A stretch of DNA of 64,000 nt, from positions 4,247,855 through 4,311,854 of the forward strand of contig CM075204.1 of assembly GCA_037577475.1 (NCBI GenBank). The letters run 5' to 3'. Below are positions 1 through 12,035 of this stretch, in pieces. A program made the translations under genes and the position numbers. Under the pieces are notes generated by a model. It was not told where the DNA came from. It made no database searches and worked only from the letters and a program-made list of their open reading frames with translations. Numbering within the stretch: the first letter of the stretch is position 1; each line of letters begins with the position of its first letter. Source of the DNA: Chaunax sp. Z400. Taxonomy: Eukaryota; Chordata; Actinopteri; Lophiiformes; Chaunacidae.

Positions 1-767
1 TACTGTATACTGTGTACTGTGTACTGTGTACTGTGTACTGTATACTGTACTGTATACTGTGTACTGTGTACTGTATACTGTATACTGTGTACTGTGTACT
101 GTATACTGTATACTGTATACTGTGTACTGTATACTGTATACTGTGTACTGTGTACTGTATACTGTATACTGTGTACTGTGTACTGTGTACTGTGTACTGT
201 ATACTGTATACTGTGTACTGTGTACTGTCTACTGTATACTGTGTACTGTGTACTGTATACTGTATACTGTGTACTGTGTACTGTATACTGTATACTGTGT
301 ACTGTGTACTGTGTACTGTGTACTGTATACTGTATACTGTGTACTGTGTACTGTACTGTATACTGTGTACTGTGTACTGTATACTGTATACTGTGTACTG
401 TGTACTGTATACTGTATACTGTGTACTGTGTACTGTATACTGTATACTGTATACTGTGTACTGTATACTGTGTACTGTGTACTGTGTACTGTATACTGTA
501 TACTGTGTACTGTATACTGTGTACTGTGTACTGTATACTGTGTACTGTATACTGTATACTGTGTACTGTATACTGTGTACTGTGTACTGTATACTGTGTA
601 CTGTGTACTGTGTACTGTATACTGTGTACTGTGTACTGTATACTGTGTACTGTGTACTGTGTACTGTATACTGTATACTGTGTACTGCGTACTGTGTACT
701 GTATACTGTGTACTGTATACTGTGTACTGTGTACTGTGTACTGTGTACTGCGTACTGCGTACTGTAG
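1..767. repeat. 7-bp satellite (TACTGTA/TACTGTG)n
   Basis: Uninterrupted tandem array of the heptamer TACTGT followed by A or G, about 109 copies, probably starting before the window. The last base alternates A or G irregularly. Rare variants are TACTGTC (near 228) and TACTGCG (clustered at 685-760, the right edge), and shortened TACTG steps occur near 47 and 350. The period is not a multiple of 3, so long stop-free frames encoding the same YCVLCTV-like heptapeptide run in several frames; they are not genes. Confidence 0.97.
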
Positions 768-2615
768 AGGGCATGGGCAAACGAAACAGACACAGTTAAG
801 ACTGTTTGGTGGAGGTATGTGCTCTACTGAGTGCCATTGTAGTTCAATCTTTATTTATTATACAGGGTCGGCCAATGAGAACTCTCCTTTCCAATTAAAG
901 AAATGTTACAGAAAGAAAAAACAAACAAACAAACAAGAAAAGTAATGTAATGAGAAAATATAAGAATGCAAATTGAGAAAAGCATTCTTATTGTATTTCA
1001 TAATGGTATGCACCACTAAGGCACATTATAAACTGAAATAATAAGGGCCTTAAGGTGATTCACAAAAAACAGAAATGTGAAAAATCCTGACTTTTAGACT
1101 TAGTATGGTTAAAGTTGTGGTTATGGTTAAACACATTTCCCATAATACAACACCACCTCATATTGCCTCCTATAGTAAATGCCTGCATCTTTTTACCCAG
1201 TTTGTAATTCAAGCTTTCTGTTAGGAGAACAACAAGATCTTAAGGTTAAAAAGAGGGATCACATATATCAGCAGTGTTATATAATAAGCACTTTAATGAA
1301 ACCAGCTAGAGCCACAGAAACATTATACAGCTGTGGTCATTAGCTTCATGCTAATCAGGTTTTAATACATTCATAATTTCATATAATGATTAATATTTGA
1401 GCTCTGGTCCCAGAAACACTTTCACTGCCACCATCACCATCACTAACATGAGGAAAAACATGGTCAGTAACTAATCATGAAAATAGAAACTGTGTGCAGT
1501 CACACAATGTCAGCTCATAGGGTTCATGGAATATATTTGCATACAGCTAATATTTACCATACTCCTAATCATGTACAGTGTATGCATCACCATAGAACTG
1601 AGTGTGCCTGTGTGTGGCAGAGACAGAGTATGTACACAGTCCAACAGGGGCTGAGTCTGCACACCGCATGCATCACATACACAAGATGCCCAAAACACTG
1701 ACAGGTCCAGTAATTGGATTCGGTGGATCATAAAATTGCATAAATTGCATCATTCTTGCCCCGTTGACGGGGCGAGGAGGAGAGGGGATGTGGTTTGGCC
1801 TGGGTTTGAATGCATGTCGCGTTCCAGTGCAGTTTCACTTAATTAAAAGCCAAGTGTGCTGAATGCATAGTAATGCGTCACCTCCGCACTGGCGTTCACC
1901 TAAAGTCTACCGCATGAGGAGTGTCAGGGGGCTATTTCATTTTCTCTGTTTGCAGCTCTAACCCACGCTTAGAGACTCTGTTAATTGCCAGAGCCTTAAT
2001 CTGTGTAAATATGGTGGACAAGCATGGATGTTTACATAATGCACAATCATTTTGTCCAAAGCAAGTGTTTCCTCCGAGTGAAAGCAGCAGTACTGTATTT
2101 ATGTGATACAGACATTTACATCGACCCACAAACCAATTAAAAACACGCACATCAAGAACTGGATCTCATTAAAGATGCACTGTTGTGAATGTTTGTTTCT
2201 TCAGCTGATCTGAGCACAGCAGCCAAATTCATCATAGAATATAACTAGAATATTGATCCTTCGTATTGAACAAGGAGTATCCTGTCTTCAGATCCATATC
2301 AGCTAATTTTACATGCAAGACTCACAACATGCTGCAGCCAAGGAGGCCACCTTAGCTGACTCTTAATTCTAAGTTTTGGAATTCTAATTCTAAATTCAAA
2401 ACAAAAACTAGTGGCATAAACTGGTTTGATCCTCAATAATCAGAATGAGAAAAAGAATGATGTATGGATCCCAATTCATCCTCAAAGTTAAATAACATGT
2501 AACACTGTGAGATAGCTTGTTTTTCATTGGCTCTACTAGTGAAGGGAATGCTTGATATTTACCTCGGTTTCAATGGTACAGACAATAATTGCTAGCTTGT
2601 AAGCTGCAGAAATGT
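768..2615. other. Gene-free stretch
   Basis: No convincing exon or RNA gene. At about 808-838 a short string (GGAGGTATGTGCTCTACTGA) resembles the terminus of a common fish repeat that also occurs near 36,885 as GGAGAGCGCAAACCTCC on the other strand. Around 1750-1785 lies a small GC-rich patch with a perfect 7-bp palindrome (GCCCCGT/ACGGGGC). The rest is AT-rich with no open frame of interest. Confidence 0.5.
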
Positions 2616-2619
2616 CTGG

Positions 2620-2910
2620 TTTTAGAAGATACAAGTTCCAATCCTCTTGTGATCAAACACATTGATCTGAAGACTGAAGCCCTTGTTGATGAGGCCAGAT
2701 GGGAAGAAACTGTTCTAGTGGCGAGAGGTTTTGGTCCTGATGGACTGCAGCCTCCTCAGAAAGTTTGTGTCCAGGGTGGGAGGGGTCTGCTACAGATTTC
2801 AAGTCCTGGAGGCGGGGCAGATTACAGCCAATCACCTTCTCAGCTGAGCAGACACCCTGCTTTTGTCCTTGGTAGTCATGGGGGTGTAGAAGTGCACCAT
2901 CATTGTCTTT
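2620..2910 (-). mobile_element. LINE ORF2 C-terminal remnant (Rex1/L2-like)
   Basis: On the minus strand, conceptual translation gives in successive frames the blocks GCNLPRLQDL, ADPSHPGHKL, then RRLQSIRTKTSRH, a stop, NSFFPSGLINKG. These match the conserved tail (ADPSHPGH ... RRYRSIR+TSR ... NSFFP ... LIN) that follows the reverse transcriptase in fish CR1/L2/Rex-type LINEs. At least two frameshifts and one stop are present, so it is a dead fragment of about 290 bp. The clade assignment is from memory. Confidence 0.7.
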
Positions 2911-5418
2911 GGCAGGTTTGTAGGATATATCCTCCGTTGTGGTTTTTTGGTTAGGCGTGTCCAGCTCCTACTTGAGGTCCTGAGGGATGAAGGTTCCTCA
3001 GATACAGACACAGATCTTTAGTTGGTAGAACAGATAAATAATTGTGTACTCGCTCATTCTTAGTAAACAACAATCATGGCTATTGTTGGTTCTCACAGCT
3101 GTCGAGCTGGCGTGGCAAATTGTGGCTGTGAATTGTGGTTCCTCAATATTTAACACAAGCAATTAAATAATTACCATTTGTGATGATCTGAAGTCAAAAG
3201 GAACTGACCTATTTCTTACTAAATAATAGACAGAAGACAGATAAACTGCTGTTACCTCTATTTCTTTTAGTGTATGTTCACTTCATGGCCCACAGCAGCC
3301 TTATCTGTGGCTGATATCTGCCTCATCACAACCTACAGAGGAGAACAATTAACAAAGACTTCATAACAGGCTGCCATATGTTATGTCTTCAGAAAGTCTT
3401 TCTCTGCCACTGCAGATAACATGAAAACAAATGCATAGCAGAAGAAAAGCAATCACTCTCTTTTATTCAGTGAGGAAGACAAAAGAGTTGACAGGCACAG
3501 ACAAAGGTCTGGGTTTTACAATGACACACAACTCCAGCAACACTTCAGGCAGGAAGCCTGTGGCGTCATCTGTTCTGACATGAATTGATCTCATATTGCA
3601 GCATTCGGAGGTGATGAAAGCCCCGACTGGAGCCATGAAAAGGAGAAACTCTTAGGAAGGAGTGAACAACAACCTCGTTCTGAGTCATTTGTCCCCATTA
3701 AAAAACAAACAAAAAGCAAAACAAGAGGAATAAATCAAGACCTGATTGAACATCCTTCATGCCAGACGCCCACGTGCGTTTTGCCATCCCTCGCAGCCAT
3801 TCAATAAAACAAAGGCTTCTCTGCAACCTTTGAGTGTTGCAATTTCCATGGCAACCACATGTACCATGGCCATGAGGATTCTGAGCACAGCCCAGTTTTC
3901 AGCAAGGGTCACAGTGAAGCATAGCTGAGTAGACACACATGTAAAAAAACATACTTCATATTTCAAAGGCAGATTAGATGAATTTAAAAGAAATACCAGC
4001 TTCAGTATTATTCATCTTACAGTCCTGGGAATTTAATTTCATAGTAGCCTAAAAAATGGATTTCAGACTTTTAACAGCCTGTATATTAAATGTTAATCAT
4101 AATGTTTTAAATAATGTCACATTTTTAATCCATGTCTTACTCAGCATCAATAATCCTGCATTCATAACATTTAAGCATTAAACGTGGCCTTTAAAAAGTC
4201 CTCAATAATCATAACTATAATAATCATAATGTAAATGATAAGTAAGCAACCATGAATGTCGACCTAAAGTGGAGCGCTGAAATCAATATTTAGGGAATAG
4301 AAATGCTTCCCTAAATTGATTACATCCACTGAGAGGAAGGTCTCTCCTCTTTAAACTGATTATACCTTCAGTCACTGAAGTCACACGAGTCACTTTGACC
4401 ACAGATGGGATTTAGAAACATCAGAAGCTCATCTTTCTATGTCTAAGGCAGACATGCATGCAAGGTTTAAATAAAAGTGGATGGTGCAACAGTTTCACTG
4501 CAAATTGCTGCTGTGACCAGGCTGATTAAGTATGCTATCAAAAGTCCTATGAAATGAAATGTGAAATGACATTTTATAGATGGTATCTGTTTATCACAGC
4601 AGCTTATAGACTTATTTTGAAGTGAGCACAGAAAACCCAATATGAGAAAGGCAGGTTTGATTGATGAGGTGAGTCACAAAAGCTCCACCATTACCTTTTA
4701 ATTACAATACAAGCAACATGTGCAGATAATACAGCTGTCTCATATGATGAAATAAAAATGTCACCCCCATGTATTACTTCTCATTACCCAGCGGGGCGGC
4801 CGGGGAGTCCAAGGAAACAATGACGAGAGGACAGAAAAGAACCTGTCACTCATGAATTCGGCTGAGGAGGGAGAGCTTCCTCTAACAAACACGTTATCCT
4901 TTGCCAGAAGCAGGAGACCGACTTGGTGTTATCTTTGAGGAAATAATAAGGAATCATTTTCCAGGGTTGGCAGTTCCTTTGATAATATGAGGCAGACTTG
5001 AAGTCTTCTGTGAACCGCGGCCAAATGCTCTCTGAGAGCAGTGGGCTCAGAAATCCAGGCCTGCGGTCCCTGGTATCATTAGTGAATAAACAAACAGCAT
5101 TGGATATTGGATTCCTTTGAAAGTCCAATTTCATGTCCTTGATGAGGTTGAGCCACATTTTCAGTCTGTTTGGTCTTTGGGTTTGTTTTCCACAGAGAGG
5201 AACAGGCAGTATCAAACATCGATGGCTGGCAGCTTCCACTCATAACAACCACGAAGCAAAAACTTTCACTACAAACTACAGAATGTACACGACTAATGTC
5301 TGAGCAGAGGCCAGGCATCGGGGGAATAATACATGAGAATTCAGCCCAAGGAAACATGTTTCCATTTTTAGCTGTGTAACAGAGTCCTGTACAGGAGAAG
5401 AAGCTGCTTCATTTTGAA
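2911..5418. other. Gene-free stretch
   Basis: No recognised gene, RNA or mobile element. A 129-codon minus-strand frame at 4850-5239 has no recognisable domain and no clear splice context. Sequence is AT-rich with a short GC-rich island at 4790-4815. Confidence 0.5.
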
Positions 5419-5446
5419 ATAAGATAAGATAAGATAAGATAAGATA
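5419..5446. repeat. (AAGAT)n microsatellite
   Basis: Five to six copies of the pentamer directly abut TATACTTTTATTGTCC, the reverse-oriented end of a fish LINE tail. Confidence 0.85.
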
Positions 5447-5665
5447 TACTTTTATTGTCCCTGAGGGGAAATTTGTTCTGGACTCTGTCCAACTATAATT
5501 TCACAGAGGATGCAACAAGTAGGCATGCAGTGAATTCACTGAAACCAATATCACATGATACACGCTCCATACACACATTCACACATAAATACACAGCACA
5601 AGTACTTCAGTTTAAATAATGCACAGCTTATTGCACAAGTAATAGTATATTTCACAGATGAAATA
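5447..5665 (-). mobile_element. LINE 3' tail fragment, reverse orientation
   Basis: Starts with TTTATTGTCCCTGAGGGGAAATTTG, the signature seen at the very 3' end of many teleost LINE/SINE copies next to a short tandem repeat, then runs into a region rich in TTGCACA-type words (TTATTGCACAAGT, ATATTGCACATG). The same layout (pentamer repeat, ATTAATCCCGAAGGAAG, ATATTGCAC words) occurs at 16,092-16,800, supporting a shared 3'-UTR family. Right boundary uncertain. Confidence 0.55.
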
Positions 5666-7242
5666 TTGCACATGTGATGTTGCACAAACGGTAAATCAAT
5701 TCTGATAAATTCTGATAAATTAGAGGTCAATTAAATGATCGTGGAAAAAAATATTATTATGGGAAATTTGCTGCTTTTAACACAGTTAGCAGAGCTGCAA
5801 TAACTGGTCACAAGAGTGAATCTGTTGGTCTTAATGATCAAAAGTATTCATGACATACACCTTCACAAACAGAGTAAATCGTCCATGTCTACAGTAGAAG
5901 TAGTGCTTTTATTGACATATGCCTTAAACACCGTGACTCTATCTGTCCATGCAGCATCATTTTACTTGTCAAGAAATCTTAAAATGAAAGAATATAAATA
6001 CAATTATAAATGGAAATAAAAAAAACTTCAGTCTTATTCTCAACAGCGAGACAGCAAACAAGTTGTACTTGACTGAAATGCTGCCAATAAGCTAGAGGCG
6101 GTGATCCACGACGTCGATTATATGACTGAATCATTCTTGATGGACGATACATTCTTTATACAGAATGGCTTGTAGAACGTTTTTTAATAAATACATTTTT
6201 CTTCTGTGAAATAAGCATTTGGCCAGTTTTGCTCCTGCCCCTCATGGTACCGGAAACGAGAGCCATCAAGAACCTGAACCGGAAATCAGAATCAGAATTG
6301 GAATCAGAATCTTTGAAATCCAAACGATGCCCAACCCTTGTAGGGTTACTGGGCTTTGGCAGAGGTTTACACTATTCTAGTTTAGTATAGATTACTCTGA
6401 AACTTCGGGAAATACTTTCATTCACTTTCACAAGATATATCAGCTATATGAGGTCAGAGGATGGGTGGTGATAGTTAAGCACAAATACTGAGAGCAGGAA
6501 GAAACGCCTAACTTCACTCTGTCCAAAGTTTTAAGAACAGCAGCAGAACCTCTGGACTAATTCATTATCTGACTAATTAATTAAGTGACTAATTAATTAA
6601 CACCTCCCATCTTATGTGTATCACGTGTTCAAAAACCCAAATGTGACCACAGATGAACTTCCATTTACTTCTATTACACTGGGACAGAATGGCTGAATAC
6701 AACTAAAGGCAGTGGTAATCAGGAGAATGGAAGCTTTAACCAGACTATGACAGTGAACAACATTAAAACCAGTGAATCAGTGTAGATGGATGGGTGACAG
6801 CAACGTCTCTCATCCACATCTCCATAAAGAGTGCATGGAGTACGTGACACACTGCAGTTAAACAAAGCCAGATGAACTCATGGTCCCAGCGCCTTAATAT
6901 TTCAACTAGAGCTGCAGATTTGTCCAGAGCTGTTTGCCTGAGCTCTGGACATTTGACAGCCTGCTTAATGCCTCCATCAGGTTAGGTTCTCATTATTGCA
7001 GTGTGAGGTAACAAATTAGATACCTCCTCAACATTGCCAGGATCTCCTGACAGGTGCTAACCCGTGCCAGCATTGTGGAGATCTCTGGAGGCAGCACATG
7101 TATGGAGTGGTGTGGACCTATTGACATGACCCCCAGAGGACCTTTGACAGTTTCTTCTGTGTGATTGAAGGTCTTCTGACACCACCAATATCTCTGGGCA
7201 TGCTGTGCCAAATCATACTGGCCTATTGCCCCAGAGGGATGG

Positions 7243-7245
<3 letters not shown>
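5666..7245. other. Gene-free stretch
   Basis: No gene seen. A short AATCAGAATC-type repeat (6285-6322) resembles the edge of another fish retroelement tail. The block 6990-7211 has a 72-codon minus-strand frame (LARVSTCQEILAMLRRYL) that looks like a repeat-derived piece, but I cannot name the element. Confidence 0.4.

Positions 7246-7289
<44 letters not shown>
7246..7289. repeat. (GT)n microsatellite
   Basis: About 22 uninterrupted GT dinucleotides. Confidence 0.95.
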
Positions 7290-7295
<6 letters not shown>

Positions 7296-7884
7296 CAGAT
7301 TTCTTTTCCATCTTTAATCAAATGCCTTACATAACAAGCAGCCTGGGAAGCGATAATGTACCAGAGTACTGTCTTAAGTTGTACATCAGACGTTTTCTCC
7401 TTCATGAAAGAGAATGTTTGATTTCCAGACACTGTCAGTTGGTAATAGGGGAATATAGTCCTGCAGCTCACAAGTAGGAGAAACACGAGGACATTTTTAC
7501 CAAAACATTTTTGCTAACAATCTTGTTTTTTGAGCACTGAGTTTCTTTTTTGGCCCTGACGTATTGAACAGAAAGAGAAAATGTTCATTCAGACAGAAAA
7601 TACTGTAGAACTAAAATGGATTTGAGTTTAGAGTTTATCTTTAGATCATAAGATAAGTGAGAGCATCAGACAGTTGAAAATGTCGGGTCAGTGTTGTTTA
7701 TCTCCACTGATGGAGTTATTAGTGGATTTCCATTCATGTTTGTGGAGAGTCTGAAGGAAGAGATGATAACAGATACAGAACCATGCACCTTTTTTCTGGT
7801 AATATTTTGAGATATCACATTTTGACATTTGTATTAATTATGTATGAAGATATTGATGTCAGTTTAAAAACAATCAAGCATATT

Positions 7885-8300
7885 TAACCCAGGAACCAAA
7901 ATAGACCACTGTCAAAAGGTCCAATCAGGCCCAAACTTGACATGTTGAATTAAAGTCCCACCCTGAAGCCAATTACACAACAATATTAAATAACAGTGAT
8001 AGCGTCACCTGCTGGCAAATGCAAAAATATCTTGTATGACAAAATGTGTTTGTTTTACTCAAAACTTTCATAGGCTGGTCATCACAGGATATAGTCAAAG
8101 AGAAGGTAGATTACTTGGTGCTCTCTACGCCACACAGGAGACAAAAAAAGTTCAGTCACAGTCCTTCCCTCAGTGTCAGTAATACATGCAAATACAGAGC
8201 CATGTTTACCTCCAGGAGAGGAAGTGAGGCCGATGCTGGGGCACGTCCTGACAGGCGCCGGAGAGCGAGGGCCTGTTCAAAGCTGCTTGCAGCTTTAATT
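7885..8300 (-). mobile_element. Copy of the GCTGCAAGCAGC interspersed repeat
   Basis: On the minus strand it begins TTAAAGCTGCAAGCAGCTTTGAA, then a CGCCTGTC...CGTGCCCC block, a TGCATGTATT...GACACTGAGGGA block, and TTTTTGCATTTGCC...GCTTCAGGGTGGGACTTTAA. The same ordered blocks appear on the plus strand at 29,255, 41,801, 50,778 and 59,572. It is therefore a diverged copy of one interspersed family. No coding capacity; class not established from sequence. Confidence 0.75.
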
Positions 8301-8633
8301 TGATGTATAATTAATTCTACTGCAATATACAGTATTGTAATATAATGTATGCAAAGCGATATATCGTGTCATAGACCTGTGTTCTTTGTGTTTGACTTGT
8401 GTGTTTACTGTTACGTCGGAGTGGAAATGGCTGAAGATAGATTATAACACTGCCATCTAGCTGTTGGGGGTTTAAACATAACTAAAATGAACCACAGACA
8501 CAAATCCTTGCATCCCAACCTTAAGATTAATGTCACTACTCTTACTCCAGCTGCATTCACTTTTGAATTAATCAAGCTACCAAGTTCCTATTTTTGTCTC
8601 CCCAATGTCCTTTTAAAAAAAACCAAATTTTTA

Positions 8634-9530
8634 TTAATTTATGAACATATGCATTCCATTCCAGGGTCCGGGTCGCGGGGGCAGCAGTCTCAGCAGAAAG
8701 GCCAAAACCTCCCTCTCCCCAGCCACCTCCTCCAGCTCTTCAGACAATATACCAAGGTGTTCCCAAGCCAGCCGAGAGATATAATCCCTCCAGCATGTCC
8801 TGGGTCTACCCCGGGGTCTCCTCCCAGTGGGACATGCCCGGAATACCTCCCCAGGGAGGCGTCTGAGGGGCAGCCTAACCAAATGCCCAAACCACCTCAG
8901 CTGACTCCTCTCAATGTGGAGGAGCAGCGGCTCCACTCTGAGCCCCTCCCAAATGACTGAGCCCCTCACCCTATCTCTAAGGGTGAGCCCAGACACCCTG
9001 CGGAGGAAGCTCATTTCATTACCCAGAGCTCATGACCATAGGTGAGGGTAGGAACGTAGACTGACCGGTAAACCGAGAGCTTTGCCTTGTAGCTTAGCTC
9101 CCTTTTCACCACAACAGACCAGTACAGAGTCCGCATCACTGCAGACGCTGCCCCGACTCGTCTATCAATCTCCCGCTCCATTCTTCCATCACTTGTGAAC
9201 AAGACCCTGAGATACTTGAACTCCTCCACTTGGGGCAGCAACTCATCCCTGACCTGGAGTGAGCAATCCACCCTTTTCTGACTGAGAACCATGGCCTCAG
9301 ACTTGGAGGTGCTGATTCTCATCCCAGCCGCTTCACACTCAGCTGCAAACTGTTCCAATGACAGGCAGAGGTCACAGTTTGATGGAGCAAACAGGACCAC
9401 ATCATCTGCAAAAAGCAGAGAAGCAATCCTGAGTCCACCAAACCGGAAACCCTCCACCACCCGTGCACCTAGAAATTCTGTCTTTATGAACATATCAAAT
9501 CTAGCAGCAGTCATGATTCAGACGATCAAC
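8634..9530 (-). mobile_element. 5'-truncated LINE, RT C-terminal half (RTE/Rex-like)
   Basis: Two minus-strand frames cover the end of a non-LTR retrotransposon ORF2. The first (9514-9011) contains the reverse-transcriptase catalytic motif FADDVVLF, then SKSEAMVLSQK, EFKYLRVLFTSDG (thumb region) and YVPTLTYGHELWVMK. The second (9014-8634) continues with MSFLRRVSGLTLRDRVR, LLHIERSQLRWFGHLVR, GRRPRGRPRTCWRDYISRLAW and ends LLRLLPPRPG. The two meet at 9011-9014 with a frame change, and about a dozen residues usual between HELWVM and MSFLRR are absent, so an internal deletion broke the frame. Endonuclease and the first RT blocks are missing: a dead 5'-truncated insertion. The RTE/Rex3-type affiliation rests on the remembered look of the C-terminal motifs. 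Confidence 0.88.
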
Positions 9531-9799
9531 CTTCACAGCAGTCTTTTAAAGCACAAGATGTCCCTGATTCCAGCACAGAAATCAGTGTGTGTGTCCAGTT
9601 TCCCCCCCCACAACTTCCAATATGATCTATCTAATACTGTGGCCTGGTCTCACATTAATATGTGCTCCTGAGTGTTTTTCATTCAGTGGAAACACATTTA
9701 CTGTACTGTTTAAGGTATTGTTGTGCTTTTATTGTGTACTTGAATCTCAAAAAGAGATGTTATTGTTCCAAATAAGACCATTCATCTTTATCTAAATGT

Positions 9800-10290
9800 A
9801 GAGAACACAGTTGAAGACTAAGACTCGTCTGAATGGACTGCTAATGCTATGTTTTAAGATTTTACTGTTTGTTTTTAAATATTCAAATGGGTCAGCACCC
9901 TCTTATATCGCTGACCTCTTACATTCATATACCCCCTCGAGGTCACTGAGGTCACTGACCAGTTGTCTCTTGTGGTCCCTAAATCAAAGTTCAAGACCAG
10001 AGGTGACAGAGCTTCTCTGCTGCAGCCCCCAAACTATGGAATGACTTGCCCCCCGATGTTAGGTCGGCCCCCTCACTGCCAGTTTTTAAATCCCGCCTTA
10101 AAACCCATTTTTATTCCTTGGCTTTTAACTCAGAATGAGTTTTGTACATGTCTTGTATTGTGGTTTTCTTTTTTCTTTGTTGTAGTGTATGACTTTATTG
10201 TGTGTCTATCTTATTTAATGTCTGTACAGCACTTTGGTCAACTCTGTTGTTTTTTAAATGTGCTTATAAATAAAGTTGATGATGATGATG
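9800..10290 (+). mobile_element. LINE 3' end fragment (L2-like) with GATG tail
   Basis: Plus-strand frames give KILLFVFKYSNGSAPSYIADLL, YTPSRSLRSL, then after a frameshift VVPKSKFKTRGDRAS, then PKLW/NDLPP-like and FKSRLKTHFYSLAF-like blocks in further frames. This is the stereotyped C-terminus of fish L2-type ORF2 proteins. It is followed by a short 3' UTR ending in ATAAATAAAGTTGATGATGATGATG, the short tandem tail typical of these elements. Several frameshifts make it non-functional. Confidence 0.8.
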
Positions 10291-11790
10291 TTACTAGTGT
10301 GCCTGTGCATCACACAGTGAGTACACTATGTTAATACTGACATCTTTTTTAACTGTATGTCACGAAAAGCACTTTGCACACACAGGCACACAACATACTG
10401 GTATGCGCACTTGAAGTGGGAGATAGGGAGGGAGGAGGAGGAGGAGGGATGGGAGATAGAAATAGTCGAGCAGGATATAAATGCAATCCATTATTTATAA
10501 TATATCTGAGAGATGCTGCAGAGAGGAATAAGAGCTAAATTTTAAGGTCTGCACATGGAACACATTTGCACAACGTAGAATCACAAAAAGCACCAAAATA
10601 GTTGAATTCCCCTAATCTCTAACCAGAGAGACACTAGAATCAAGACTTTCTCACAAGAGAGAGTGTTCTGGCTTTACAAGTACCAGCCCAGTACATTACA
10701 GAGTCTCTGAGTGTCTACGTTTATGGCAGAGAGAGGGGCAGAGGAGGAATCTTATTGACATCATAAAACACCATCACTGTCACATTAATCCAGTTTCATC
10801 CACTGGCTGACTGGTCTGGGAACCAACAGCCTCCATCAATCAGAGACCAGAGCCTTCAGAGAGGTCGTCACTGTCCCAGAAAAGACACAATCAAATGTTT
10901 TCATCTCCATTTGCCAAGTCAACAGACTGAGAAGATGTTCACAGATAATTGTTTCTCTAATATTTATTCATCCACTCAAGTTTAAACTGACAATCTATGG
11001 TCTTTTCTGGTTTGCTTCTACTATTGGGAGCTGCTCGCCCTCCTCTACAGCTCCACTGAAGCCGCTGCCGCTTCGGTTTAGCTGTCTTGCTCCATCTCAG
11101 AGAGCGTCTTCCTTTTTTATGCCTGCTGCAGGGATTTACCTTTATTTTGAAAAGCACACACACTCAGAACCAGGGCCGAGGCAGCAGTAGCTTCTTCCAC
11201 TTTAAATTGATCTTTAATCAATCTGCTGTCTGTATCCTCATCCTCCTGCATTGCATCACCAGTGTAGTCTGAAGGTCTTTGCAAAGACAAGGTGATTTCA
11301 CTTTTGATACTCGCTCAAATGTCTCCATGGTTGAAGAAATGCTATAAAAGTGCCCTCTGGAATGCCTCTATGGTACATAAACCATGATAAAATGCCCTCT
11401 AGGCTGCCCCGTCCTGCTTGTTAGAAAATGTGCTGGCCTCCAAGTGGCTCTAAATGGTTGCGTAGTTAATAGTTCCCTGTGTGATGTTATTGCAGAGTGG
11501 TAGTACTTATAAATTCAGAGTCACATAATAAAACCTGCAGAGAACACATCCTCCAATGCCACTGTCACTAAAACCTGAACAATTTGAAAATAGTTTCCGG
11601 TCTTTGTCAAAACTAACACAAAACACATTCTTATGTATGAACACTTTCAGTAATTTCTGCAGCGTTCAGGCCTCTGAAAGAAGAAATCGGCAAGTGTTTG
11701 TGGACAATATGTACATTCCATTTTGCATCACCATGAAGAGCTCATCAATTGTTGTATCAATGCACCCATTAGCACATACGATGTGATGAT
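10291..11790. other. Gene-free stretch
   Basis: No gene recognised. A purine-rich run at 10,419-10,458 contains several GG/GGG blocks and might form a G-quadruplex. Otherwise unremarkable. Confidence 0.45.
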
Positions 11791-11799
11791 GATGCTCTG

Positions 11800-12035
11800 G
11801 GGCTGGAAACCTGCAGCCTGTAGAGGGTCTGATGGATTCCATCGAGGATCAGGAAATCCTAGAAGAAAACATTTCCATCTGTGAGGAAGATGAAGCTCGG
11901 CCGTCATTGGACGTTCCAAAAGGACAATGATCCCAAGCAGACCTCAGAGTCCACCAAGACTTGGTTTCAGAAGAAGTCCTGGATCATTCTAGAGGCCGTC
12001 ACAGCAGTCAGCTGAATTAACCCCAAAGCAGAATC
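11800..12035 (+). mobile_element. Tc1/mariner transposase C-terminal remnant
   Basis: One plus-strand frame reads RHWTFQKDNDPKQTSESTKT then WFQKKSWIILEAV. This matches the Tc1-family block FQQDNDPKHTSKxTxxWFxxxxxxxLEWPxQSPDLNPIE, whose D is one of the catalytic DDE residues. The region before and after is degraded: the WPSQSPDLNPIE part has become AVTAVS, a stop, then NPKAES. No terminal inverted repeats were found nearby, so this is a small internal fragment of a dead element. Confidence 0.75.

Noticed and set aside
12..945. Long frames of 183-308 codons over the heptamer satellite
   Set aside because: They are the 7-bp repeat read in several frames (YCVLCTV-type repeats); no gene signals.
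4850..5239. 129-codon minus-strand frame
   Set aside because: No domain, no homologue recognised, no gene context.
6993..7211. 72-codon minus-strand frame as a gene or known element
   Set aside because: Looks repeat-derived, but I could not tie it to a family.
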